Source of the DNA: Rhizobium sp. Q54
GTDB lineage: Bacteria; Pseudomonadota; Alphaproteobacteria; Micropepsales; Micropepsaceae
Length of the DNA: 54,952 bases
Assembly: GCA_945882615.1 (NCBI GenBank)
Contig: CAMCWK010000020.1
Span: forward strand, 1-54,952
Direction: 5' to 3'
The notes under the pieces were generated by a model. The model was not told where the DNA came from. It did not search any database and saw nothing but the letters and a program-made list of their open reading frames with translations. Each line of letters opens with the position of its first letter. The first letter of the stretch is position 1. Of the stretch, positions 8,271 through 15,629 are shown piece after piece. Position numbers and translations under genes: made by a program.

Positions 8271-8353
8271 ATGGGCGGGCTCGACCCGCCCATCCAGAGC
8301 AACAGGCTCGCTTTGAGTTCGTGACTCTGGATGGCCGGCTCAAGGCCGGCCAT
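8271..8353. repeat. BIME-like palindromic element between convergent genes
   Basis: Three stacked hairpins fill the space between the stops at 8257 (plus) and 8370 (minus). They are ATGGGCGGG/CCCGCCCAT with loop CTCGA (8271-8293), CCAGAG/CTCTGG (8294-8330), and ATGGCCGGC/GCCGGCCAT with loop TCAAG (8331-8353). The outer two are similar palindromes that flank the middle stem, the arrangement of REP/BIME elements. It could work as a two-way terminator; there is no T-tract. Confidence 0.7.
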
Positions 8354-8369
8354 GGAGGTCAATGGAACT

Positions 8370-9794
8370 TCAAGAAGAACAACTCACTTCCAGATCGCAC
8401 ATGTTTGGCGGCGGCGGAGCGGCAAAGGCTTCGTCGCCGTCATGCGTTTCAAACGGCGCCTGCATCAGCCTGAATATGCGGTCCAGTGTGGCGATGTCAT
8501 TGTGGTCCTCCACCGCCCGGATCGCCGTTTCGGCCACCCAGTTGCGCAGCACATATTTGGGATTGATACGGTCCAGTCCCGACAAATCTTCGCTCTCGGT
8601 GCGCACCCGGTAGCGCGACAGCCAGGATTCCGCGTCCACATTGGCCTCGCCGAACAGCTTCAGCCAGCCCGCGTCTTCGCCGGTCAGGTTGCGGAACGAC
8701 AGGGTGTAGTCGGCGCGGGTCTTGTTCATCAGCCCCAGCAGCCCGCCGATCAGCTTGTTGTCGCCCTCCACCTCGCGCGTCAGCCCCAGCTTGGCCCGCA
8801 TCAGGCCGTGATAGGTGCCGCCGAAATGGCCTTCGAAGGTGGCCAGCTTCTCGATCAGGGTTTCGGTGGGGATCAGGTCGGACAGCGCCAGCGCCAGGGC
8901 GCGCAGGTTCCAGTGCGCGATCACCGGCTGGTTGATGAAGCTGTAGCGGCCCTGGGTGTCGGTGTGATTGCAGATGAACTGCGGATCATAGGCATCCAGG
9001 AAACCGTAGGGACCGTAATCCAGGGTCAGGCCCAGGATGGACATATTGTCGGTGTTCATCACGCCGTGGGCAAAACCGACCGCCTGCCACTGCGCCACCA
9101 TCACGGCGGTGCGCCTGACCACTTCGCCATACCAGGCGGCATGATCGCCGATCATGTTGGGGAAGTATTCCGCGATCACATGATCGGCCAGGACACGAAC
9201 CTTGTCCTTTTCGCCGCGATGGAAGAAATGCTCGAAATGGCCGAAGCGGACATGGCTCCTCGCCAGCCGGGTCAGCACCGCCCCCGGTTCCGGCGCCTCG
9301 CGCATCACCGTTTCGCCGGTGGCCACGATGGCCAGGGCGCGGCTGGTGGGAATGCGCAAGCCCGCCATCGCCTCGCTGCAAAGATATTCGCGGATGGTGG
9401 AGCGCATTACCGCGCGGCCATCTCCAAAGCGCGAATAGGGTGTCTTGCCGGCGCCCTTGAGCTGGATGTCCCACAATTCGCCATCGCGGTTGCGCGCCTG
9501 CCCGATCATCAGCGCGCGCCCGTCGCCGAGCTGCCCCGCCCAGACGCCGAACTGATGCCCGGAATAAACCATCGCCAAGGCTTCGAAATTTTCCAGCGGC
9601 GCATGGCCCGATACCACATCGACAAAGCGCGGATCGCCAAACACAGCCGGATCGAGATCCAGCAGCGCCGCGGCTTTCGGATTGGCGTGGATCAGGCGCG
9701 GGCGCTCGCCCACCTTCTCGGCGGGCATTTTGGTATAAAAATCGTCCGGCAGGCCGGCATAGTGATTTTCGAGGATGAGGCCGAAATCGGACAT
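8370..9794 (-). CDS. selO: protein adenylyltransferase SelO (YdiU family)
   Basis: 474 residues. SelO is a pseudokinase-fold enzyme that transfers AMP to Ser/Thr/Tyr of proteins and is linked to redox stress. Family blocks are clear: YSGHQFGVWAGQLGDGRA (78-94), LKGAGKTPYSRFGDGRAVMR (112-131) and GFAHGVMNTDNMS (240-252), with N250 and D259 (LDYGPYGFLD) as the likely Mg/ATP-binding pair. The protein ends in VSCSS, the redox-active C-terminal Cys (C472) that is selenocysteine in animal SelO. Transcribed after the helicase and YaiI genes with a 6-nt gap, so probably one operon. Confidence 0.95.
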   Translation of the reverse strand: MSDFGLILENHYAGLPDDFYTKMPAEKVGERPRLIHANPKAAALLDLDPAVFGDPRFVDVVSGHAPLENFEALAMVYSGHQFGVWAGQLGDGRALMIGQARNRDGELWDIQLKGAGKTPYSRFGDGRAVMRSTIREYLCSEAMAGLRIPTSRALAIVATGETVMREAPEPGAVLTRLARSHVRFGHFEHFFHRGEKDKVRVLADHVIAEYFPNMIGDHAAWYGEVVRRTAVMVAQWQAVGFAHGVMNTDNMSILGLTLDYGPYGFLDAYDPQFICNHTDTQGRYSFINQPVIAHWNLRALALALSDLIPTETLIEKLATFEGHFGGTYHGLMRAKLGLTREVEGDNKLIGGLLGLMNKTRADYTLSFRNLTGEDAGWLKLFGEANVDAESWLSRYRVRTESEDLSGLDRINPKYVLRNWVAETAIRAVEDHNDIATLDRIFRLMQAPFETHDGDEAFAAPPPPNMCDLEVSCSS

Positions 9795-9800
9795 GTCTGT

Positions 9801-10337
9801 TTAACGCGCGACAGCGGCGCCGGGCTGCGTGCCAGCCCGCTTCAGCGCCTGAATACAGTTTTCCAACTCGCCCAGGAACCGCGAACGGTCCTGTTTGCTG
9901 AAGCCGCTGTGATGGGTTTGCCCGCCGGCGGTGAGTTCGCGCAGGTGACGGCTGAGTTCGCGCATGCCCAGCGCGATGCCAATGCCTTCCGGCGTGAATG
10001 GCTTGCCGTTGGGGCCCAGAACAGCTGCGCCCTTGTCCAGGCAGCGCGAGGCCAGCGGAATGTCGGCGGTGATGCAGATGTCGCCGGATGCGATGTGCTC
10101 GACAATCCAGTCGTCGGCGGCATCCGCCCCTTCGGCCACGATGACGTGACGCAGGAGCGGATTGGCCGAGGGACGCAGGCCCCCATTGCTGACGATGGTG
10201 ACGGCCAGGCCATGCCGGGCCGCCACCTTTTCGACTTCCGCCTTTACCGGGCAGGCGTCACCGTCAACAAACACATTAATAATGGTCGCACGCCCGGACG
10301 GCTTCGCTTCGCTCGCCTGGTCGATGCTCCGGATCAA
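9801..10337 (-). CDS. YaiI/YqxD family (DUF188) protein
   Basis: 178 residues. The family core is obvious: NVFVDGDACPVKAEV at the start, then a D-D-W-I segment and ITADIPLASRCLDKGA, giving a PIN-like acidic cluster; the family has no settled function. I use the TTG at 10337 because it overlaps the helicase stop (TTGA) and has GAGAAGG 6 nt upstream. A GTG at 10274 would give a length nearer the family norm (about 150 residues) but has no ribosome site. The first 20 residues are therefore a non-conserved extension or the start is slightly misplaced. It sits between the helicase and selO. Confidence 0.85.
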   Translation of the reverse strand: MIRSIDQASEAKPSGRATIINVFVDGDACPVKAEVEKVAARHGLAVTIVSNGGLRPSANPLLRHVIVAEGADAADDWIVEHIASGDICITADIPLASRCLDKGAAVLGPNGKPFTPEGIGIALGMRELSRHLRELTAGGQTHHSGFSKQDRSRFLGELENCIQALKRAGTQPGAAVAR

Positions 10338-11689
10338 GCAGCGCCTTCTCTTTTCTTGTCATTGCCGCGATGCCAGTGCGGGCGCGAACCGTTGCGCTTG
10401 GCCGGGGCATGGGGATCGCCATGCGGCAGGCCATCGCGGCCGCCGCCGGGCTTGTGCCCGCCCTTATGGCCGCCGGGCTTGCCGCGGCCGCCGCGATTGT
10501 GGGCGTGCGGACGGCGCGGTTCTTCCTGCTGCTGGCGCTGTTCGGCCGTCAGTTCCGGCAGGTCGTGCGCCACCAGTTCGATCTTCATGCGGATGATGCG
10601 CTCGATGTCGCGCAGGTAACTGCGCTCCGAGGCGTCACAGAAGCTGACCGCGATACCTTCTGTGCCGGCGCGCGCGGTACGGCCGATGCGGTGGACATAG
10701 CTTTCCGGCTCGTTGGGCAGTTCGTAGTTGATCACATGGGTGATGTAATCCACGTCGATACCACGGGCGGCGATGTCGGTCGCCACCAGCACACGCGCTT
10801 TGCCGGTCTTGAACATGTCGAGGGCCCGCTGGCGGGCATTCTGCGACTTGTTGCCGTGAATGGCTTCCGCCACCACGCCGGTGCGCGACAGCTGCTCGGC
10901 AACCTTGTTGGCGCCATGCTTGGTGCGGGTGAAGACGATGACCTTGTTCATCGACACATCCTTCAGCAGCTCGTTGAGCAGCTGGCGCTTCTGCTGGGTC
11001 GGCACGAAATACATCTTCTGCGCGACGCGGTCGGCGGTCTTGCCCTGGGGGGCGACCTCGATGCGCTCGGGCTGGCGCAGCATGTCATGGGTCAGCTTGA
11101 CGATATCGTCCGGCATGGTGGCCGAGAACAGCATCGACTGGCGCTCGCGCGGCAGCATCGCCACCAGCTTGCGCACGTCGCGGATGAAACCCATGTCCAG
11201 CATGCGGTCGGCTTCGTCGACGATGAAGGTATTCACCGCGTCGAGGCGGATCATCTTCTGCTGCACCAGGTCGAGCAGACGGCCCGGCGTGGCGACAAGC
11301 ACGTCGACACCCTTGGCCATGTTCTTGATCTGGGTGTTCTGGTTCACGCCGCCCAGGATCACGGTCATCCGAAGATTCAGGTGGCGGCCATAGGTACGCA
11401 GTGCTTCTTCGATCTGCACCGCCAGTTCGCGGGTGGGCGCCAGGATCAGCGCCTTGGCCTGCTTGGGCTGGGGCGGGACATGGCCGATCGACAGCTTCTG
11501 CAGGAGCGGAATGCCGAAGGCCGCCGTCTTGCCGGTGCCGGTCTGGGCGATGCCCAGAAGGTCCTTGCCGGACATCAGCGCCGGGATGGCGCGGGTCTGG
11601 ATCGGGGTGGGGATAGTGTAATTTTCTGCCGCCAAGGCGCGCAGGATCGGCTCGGCAACGCCAAGCGATTCAAAAGTCACGTCAGTCAC
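10334..11689 (-). CDS. DEAD-box RNA helicase, RhlE-like
   Basis: 451 residues from a GTG at 11689, chosen for AAGGA 5 nt upstream and because the family start (TFESLG) follows at once; the open frame itself reaches back to 11893. All helicase motifs are present: Q motif (TPIQ), AQTGTGKT (48-55), PTREL, TPGRLLD, DEAD in VDEADRMLDMGF, SAT, ARGIDV and HRIGRTAR. After about residue 380 comes a basic, Gly/His/Pro-rich tail (RGGRGKPGGHKGGHKPGGG) of the kind that tethers such helicases to RNA. It would unwind structured RNA in ribosome assembly or mRNA decay. It faces away from a cold-shock-domain gene with a shared upstream region, which suits a role at low temperature. Confidence 0.93.
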   Translation of the reverse strand: MTDVTFESLGVAEPILRALAAENYTIPTPIQTRAIPALMSGKDLLGIAQTGTGKTAAFGIPLLQKLSIGHVPPQPKQAKALILAPTRELAVQIEEALRTYGRHLNLRMTVILGGVNQNTQIKNMAKGVDVLVATPGRLLDLVQQKMIRLDAVNTFIVDEADRMLDMGFIRDVRKLVAMLPRERQSMLFSATMPDDIVKLTHDMLRQPERIEVAPQGKTADRVAQKMYFVPTQQKRQLLNELLKDVSMNKVIVFTRTKHGANKVAEQLSRTGVVAEAIHGNKSQNARQRALDMFKTGKARVLVATDIAARGIDVDYITHVINYELPNEPESYVHRIGRTARAGTEGIAVSFCDASERSYLRDIERIIRMKIELVAHDLPELTAEQRQQQEEPRRPHAHNRGGRGKPGGHKGGHKPGGGRDGLPHGDPHAPAKRNGSRPHWHRGNDKKREGAA

Positions 11690-12033
11690 AAAAGTCCTTA
11701 AAAACCGTGGGAACGCGCCCATAGGCGCGGGTTTACGGCTGGTTGCCGTCTTCCACGCACACTGGAGGGAACGGAGGTCAAAGCTGGGATCCGGCGGTGG
11801 CAGCGTCGAAAGACGCCTTGTGCGGCCGCAAGCGGATGGCCGGTATATCGGGATGTTCGCCCTGAATGTCAACCCATGAATGCTGCGGCGCAACAGAAGG
11901 TAACATTTGTGCCCTTAACCCCGTTGCGGGGTGGGGGATTCTATAGGCATCATGTCGCAGTCGCCCCCGCGCAGCCGGGACGGGGGGCGGGTTCGGGGTG
12001 TCCAACCGGCATGGGGGTGTGGCGTCGGTTCTC
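11690..12033. promoter_or_regulatory. shared upstream region of helicase and cold-shock gene
   Basis: 344 bp between two divergent starts. On the helicase side, 25-40 nt upstream of its GTG, is a strong hairpin CGCGCC/GGCGCG with loop CATA (11714-11729). Both genes therefore could have long 5' leaders, as cold-shock mRNAs often do. I found no clear -35/-10 pair. The minus-strand frame is open through much of this stretch, so a longer helicase (start at 11893) cannot be fully excluded. Confidence 0.4.
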
Positions 12034-12636
12034 ATGGCTTACGGCAATGACGAGTCCAAGCCTATTTCGCAGGCTTCCGCGAAGGGCAAGGTTAAGTGGT
12101 TTAACGCCACCAAAGGTTACGGTTTCATCACATTGGACAAGGGCGGCGACGCCTTCTGTCACGCATCCGCGCTGCAGGCGACCGGGCATAGCGACGTGCC
12201 GCCCGGCACCAGCATCGTCTGCGACCTGGCCGACTCCCAGCGGGGCCTGCAAGTGGTCGCAGTGCACAGCGTCGACACCTCCACGGCGGAAGCGCCCTCG
12301 CGCGCGCCGCGCACCGATCGTTTCGGTGGCGGCGGCGGATATGGCGGCGGCGGTTATGGCGAAAACCGCGGTGGTTATGGCGGCGGCGGTTACGGCGGCG
12401 GCGGACATCGCGACACCGGTCCCTCCGGCCCGATGGTCGAAGGCAAGGTCAAGTTCTTCAATGACCAGAAGGGCTTTGGCTTTGTGATGCCCGACAGCGG
12501 TAGCGGCGACATCTATCTGCATGCCAGCGCGCTGCGCCGTTCCGGGGTGCAGGCGGTCGAACCCGACCAGCGCATTCGTTATTCGACGCGCCAGGGCAAC
12601 AAGGGCGTGGAAGTCGACCGCGTCGAAATCATCTGA
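12034..12636 (+). CDS. double cold-shock-domain protein with Gly-rich linker
   Basis: 200 residues from ATG 12034. Two cold-shock domains are visible. The first is at about 17-82 (KGKVKWFNATKGYGFI with RNP1-like KGYGF, then DAFCHASAL as RNP2). The second is at about 136-200 (EGKVKFFNDQKGFGFV, then IYLHASAL). Between them lies a Gly/Tyr/Arg-rich linker at 96-125 made of repeated GGYGGGG units, likely flexible and prone to RNA contact. Two-domain CspD-like proteins are common in alphaproteobacteria and bind single-stranded nucleic acid. A GTG at 11998, preceded by a G-run, is an alternative start that would add 12 residues. It is divergent from the DEAD-box helicase. Confidence 0.92.
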   Translation: MAYGNDESKPISQASAKGKVKWFNATKGYGFITLDKGGDAFCHASALQATGHSDVPPGTSIVCDLADSQRGLQVVAVHSVDTSTAEAPSRAPRTDRFGGGGGYGGGGYGENRGGYGGGGYGGGGHRDTGPSGPMVEGKVKFFNDQKGFGFVMPDSGSGDIYLHASALRRSGVQAVEPDQRIRYSTRQGNKGVEVDRVEII

Positions 12637-12668
12637 CGCGCTGGTCTTCCTGCGCACGGGTGTTAGCA

Positions 12669-12908
12669 ATGCTTGAACTGCGGCCCAACTGCGAATGCTG
12701 CGACAAGGACCTGCCGCCCGGCGCGGCGGACGCGATGATCTGCACGTTTGAATGCACCTTCTGCCGCGACTGTGTGGAAAACCGTCTGGGCGGCACCTGC
12801 CCCAACTGCGGCGGCAATTTCGTGCCGCGCCCGATCCGCCCGGACAGCAAGCTGGCGAAGAATCCGCCATCGACCGTGCGCGTTCTCAAGAAAGACTGCG
12901 CCGCCTAG
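12669..12908 (+). CDS. DUF1272 Cys-rich (zinc-ribbon-like) protein
   Basis: 79 residues that start MLELRPNCECCDKDLPP, the standard opening of DUF1272. There are ten cysteines in CxCC, CTFECTFCRDC and CPNC arrangements, which suggests two zinc sites. The function of the family is not established. Start chosen at 12669 to match the family; a GTG three codons upstream (12660) is possible. It follows the cold-shock gene after 32 nt. Its stop overlaps the stop of the convergent ABC transporter in the tetramer CTAG (12905-12908). Confidence 0.85.
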   Translation: MLELRPNCECCDKDLPPGAADAMICTFECTFCRDCVENRLGGTCPNCGGNFVPRPIRPDSKLAKNPPSTVRVLKKDCAA

Positions 12909-14770
12909 ACCGGCGTTGCTTTCGCTACATCCGGCGCCACATCCGGATCGTTTTCGACTTCCTTCAGCTTTTCGCGCGCTGCGGCGGCTTCGCGCTGCTT
13001 GTTCCACATCGAGGCGTAATGGCCGTTCCGCGCCAGCAGTTCGGAATGGCGGCCGCGCTCGATGATGCTGCCATGGTCCAGCACCAGGATTTCGTCGGCG
13101 TCGATCACGGTGGACAGCCGGTGCGCGATCACCAGGCTGGTGCGATTTCGGGACACTTCATTCAGCGCGCCCTGGATTTCGCGTTCGGTGCCGGTGTCCA
13201 GCGCGCTGGTGGCCTCGTCCAGCAGCAGGATGGGCGGGTTTTTCAAAATCGTGCGGGCGATGGCGACACGCTGTTTTTCGCCGCCCGACAATTTCAGCCC
13301 GCGCTCGCCCACCATGGATTCATAGCCTTGCGGCAGATGGGTGATGAACTTGTCTATCTGGGCAAAGCGCGCGGCCTCCTGGATATCCGCCTCATCGGCG
13401 CCGATCCGGCCATAGGCGATATTGTAGCGCACCGTATCGTTGAACAGCACCGTGTCCTGCGGAACGATACCGATGATGCTGCGCAAGGATTCCTGCGTCA
13501 CATCGCGGATGTCCTGGCCATCGATGGTCACGCTGCCGCTCTTGATGTCGTAAAACCGGTACAGAATGCGGCTGATGGTGGATTTTCCCGCGCCCGACGG
13601 CCCTACGATCGCCACCGTCTTGCCCGCCGGCACGGTGAAACTGATGCCCTTCAAAACAATGCGTTCGGGATCATAAGCGAACACCACATTGTCGAATTTG
13701 ATCTCGCCGCCGGTGACCACCAGCGGCCTGGCGCCGGGCTTGTCCTGCACCTCCAGCGGCTGGCCCAACAGGCGGAACATGGCTTCCATGTCCACCAGCC
13801 CTTGCGTGATCTCCCGGTAGACCGTGCCCAGCAGGTTCAGCGGCTGGTAGAGCTGGATGATGATCAGATTGGCGGCGACGAATTGGCCCAGCCGCACCTC
13901 GCCCGACTGCACCATCATCGCCGCCAGGATCAGCACCACGCCCTGCCCCACCGCCATGATCGCCGCCTGGCCGGTGTTGAGGATGGAGAGCGAAACCTGC
14001 GACTGGATCGAGGCGCGGGAATATTTCTCCATCGAGACATCAAAGCGCTGCGTCTCGTGCTTCTCATTGTTGAAATACTTGACGGTCTCGAAATTCAGCA
14101 GCGAGTCCACCGCCTTGGTATTGGCGTCGGTATCGGACTGGTTCATCTCGCGGCGGAAGGCGATGCGCCAGCGGGTGATGGCAAAGGTGAACCAGGTATA
14201 GGCCACCACCATCGCGATCGCGGTCAGCGACACCCAGATGTTGAAGATGTAGAACAACATGCCGCTATAGATCAGCACCAGGAAGATGGTGGGAAAGATG
14301 CTGAACAGGGCAAAGGACAGCAGCGTGTCGATGCCCTTGGTGCCGCGCTCGATCACGCGGCTCAGGCCGCCGGTCTTGCGTTCCAGGTGAAAGCGCAGCG
14401 ACAGGGTATGAACATGCGAGAAGGTCTCCACCGCCACTTCGCGCATGGCGTGATACTGGACCTGGGCAAAGACGCCATCGCGAATCTGGGCGAAGGCCTG
14501 CATCAGGATGCGCGCCATCGCATAGGCGATAATCAGCGCGGCGATCACCGCCATGGAAGCGCGCGCCGGGGTGGTGCCGAACGCATCCACCGCCTCGCCC
14601 AGGAACTGCTGCGAAACCGTGGTGGTGACGATGGCCAGGACCAGGAAGAAGATGGACAGGATCACCCGCGCCTTGAGATCGGGCCGGCCCTTGGGCCACA
14701 GATAGGGCATCAGCCGCCATAGCGGCTTGAACGACGGCGCGCCGCTACCCTCTTCGACCGGATGCGCCAT
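12905..14770 (-). CDS. ATM1/HMT1-type ABC exporter
   Basis: 621 residues: a half transporter with an N-terminal membrane domain (about six helices, residues 35-315) fused to an ATPase. The ATPase shows Walker A GPSGAGKST (390-398), signature LSGGE (494-498), Walker B ILLLDEA (514-520) and the H-loop H550. The segment LLNFETVKYFNNE (224-236) is diagnostic of the ATM1/HMT1 subfamily, whose members export glutathione or glutathione-metal/persulfide conjugates from the cytoplasm and help with metal tolerance or Fe-S balance. It works as a homodimer in the inner membrane. A 30-residue membrane peptide is encoded 3 nt upstream and should be co-transcribed. Confidence 0.93.
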   Translation of the reverse strand: MAHPVEEGSGAPSFKPLWRLMPYLWPKGRPDLKARVILSIFFLVLAIVTTTVSQQFLGEAVDAFGTTPARASMAVIAALIIAYAMARILMQAFAQIRDGVFAQVQYHAMREVAVETFSHVHTLSLRFHLERKTGGLSRVIERGTKGIDTLLSFALFSIFPTIFLVLIYSGMLFYIFNIWVSLTAIAMVVAYTWFTFAITRWRIAFRREMNQSDTDANTKAVDSLLNFETVKYFNNEKHETQRFDVSMEKYSRASIQSQVSLSILNTGQAAIMAVGQGVVLILAAMMVQSGEVRLGQFVAANLIIIQLYQPLNLLGTVYREITQGLVDMEAMFRLLGQPLEVQDKPGARPLVVTGGEIKFDNVVFAYDPERIVLKGISFTVPAGKTVAIVGPSGAGKSTISRILYRFYDIKSGSVTIDGQDIRDVTQESLRSIIGIVPQDTVLFNDTVRYNIAYGRIGADEADIQEAARFAQIDKFITHLPQGYESMVGERGLKLSGGEKQRVAIARTILKNPPILLLDEATSALDTGTEREIQGALNEVSRNRTSLVIAHRLSTVIDADEILVLDHGSIIERGRHSELLARNGHYASMWNKQREAAAAREKLKEVENDPDVAPDVAKATPV

Positions 14771-14773
14771 GCG

Positions 14774-14866
14774 CTATTGTCCCATATCCCCGCCGCCGAA
14801 GGTCATGAAGCCCGCGATCATCGCAATCAGGGCCACGGCCCCCAGAATAAGCAACCAGCGCGGCAC
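14774..14866 (-). CDS. 30-residue single-helix membrane peptide
   Basis: Start GTG at 14866 has a strong AAGGAG 6 nt upstream, and the frame closes with TAG 3 nt before the ABC transporter ATG. The product begins PRW, then has a continuous hydrophobic stretch of about 19 residues (LLILGAVALIAMIAGFMTF) and ends in a Gly-rich tail (GGGDMGQ). It would be one inner-membrane helix. The ribosome site, composition and coupling make it a credible small gene rather than chance. I know no named family for it. It could be a small regulator or accessory subunit of the exporter, or a leader that couples translation. Confidence 0.6.
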   Translation of the reverse strand: MPRWLLILGAVALIAMIAGFMTFGGGDMGQ

Positions 14867-14938
14867 GCACTTCTCCTTTGGCTTCGGCGGTGAACCTGTT
14901 TAGGAAGATGCCACAACTGGCGCAACCCTGCTGGCACC

Positions 14939-15520
14939 ATGGACAAGACCGAGCCTCAAAAAAAACGTCCCGCGATCTGCGTTTTCTGCGGGTCCTCCTT
15001 TGGCACGGACCCGGCCTTCCGCGAGGCCGCCCGGGCCGTCGGCGACGGGATCGCCCAGATGGGCGCGCGCATGGTGTTCGGCGGCGGGTCGCCGGGGCTG
15101 ATGGGCGAGACCGCCAAGGCGGCGCGGGAGGCGGGAACTCCGGTCGAGGGCATCCTGCCGGGATTTTTGCGCGACGTGGAACCGCCGCTGGCCGAGGGGG
15201 AAACCACCGAGATCGTCACCGACCTGTTCGTGCGCAAGCAGCAGATGATCGCCCGCTCGGACGCCTTCATCGTGCTGCCGGGGGGCCTGGGCACCTATGA
15301 CGAATTCTTCGAAGTGCTGACCGCGGCCCAGCTGGGCGTGCACGCCAAGCCGATCGTGCTGGTGAATGTGAAGGGCTATTTCCATGCCCTGGATGCGCTG
15401 ATACGCGATACGGTGAAGATGGGCTTTGCCAGCGAAGGCGTGCTGGCATTGTACGCCATGGCCGACAGCGCGGAAGCCGCGCTGCAGATTCTAAAAGGTA
15501 ACTTTTCCAAGACTGTGTAA
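14939..15520 (+). CDS. LOG-family nucleotide phosphoribohydrolase (TIGR00730 type)
   Basis: 193 residues. Family marks are CVFCGSSFGTDPAF at 14-27, GGGSPGLMG (48-56), and the signature PGGLGTYDE (114-122) preceded by R99. LOG proteins hydrolyse nucleoside 5'-monophosphates such as AMP or cytokinin ribotides to the base and ribose 5-phosphate. They are often mislabelled lysine decarboxylases. In this bacterium a nucleotide housekeeping role is more likely than hormone synthesis. It is divergent from the membrane peptide/ABC transporter pair, with 72 nt between starts. Confidence 0.9.
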   Translation: MDKTEPQKKRPAICVFCGSSFGTDPAFREAARAVGDGIAQMGARMVFGGGSPGLMGETAKAAREAGTPVEGILPGFLRDVEPPLAEGETTEIVTDLFVRKQQMIARSDAFIVLPGGLGTYDEFFEVLTAAQLGVHAKPIVLVNVKGYFHALDALIRDTVKMGFASEGVLALYAMADSAEAALQILKGNFSKTV

Positions 15521-15535
15521 GCACGCGCAGGCCCG

Positions 15536-15619
15536 CCTCCCCTGCGCGCGCTAGCGCGCAAGCGGGGGAGGTGGCCGCAGCGATCGAGGCGAGCAACGCG
15601 AGCCGAGAGGAAGCTGCGG
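15536..15619. repeat. multi-stem GC-rich intergenic element
   Basis: Fills the space between the convergent LOG and cimA genes. The first arm is a compound hairpin, CCTCCCC (15536-15542) pairing with GGGGAGG (15565-15571), with an inner TGCGCGC/GCGCGCA stem and loop GCTA (15543-15560). A second stem follows: CCGCAGC (15575-15581) with GCTGCGG (15613-15619). The 'gggggaggtgg...cggaggggg' wording resembles dispersed alphaproteobacterial repeats. It probably acts as a terminator for both genes, though it has no T-tract. Confidence 0.6.
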
Positions 15620-15629
15620 ACGGAGGGGG

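Noticed and set aside
8331..10619. 762-residue open frame antisense to selO, the YaiI gene and the helicase
   Set aside because: It lies opposite three genes with full family motifs and shows no recognisable domain.
12752..14722. 656-residue frame antisense to the ABC transporter
   Set aside because: His/Gln/Asp-rich nonsense composition typical of the complement of a GC-rich membrane-protein gene.
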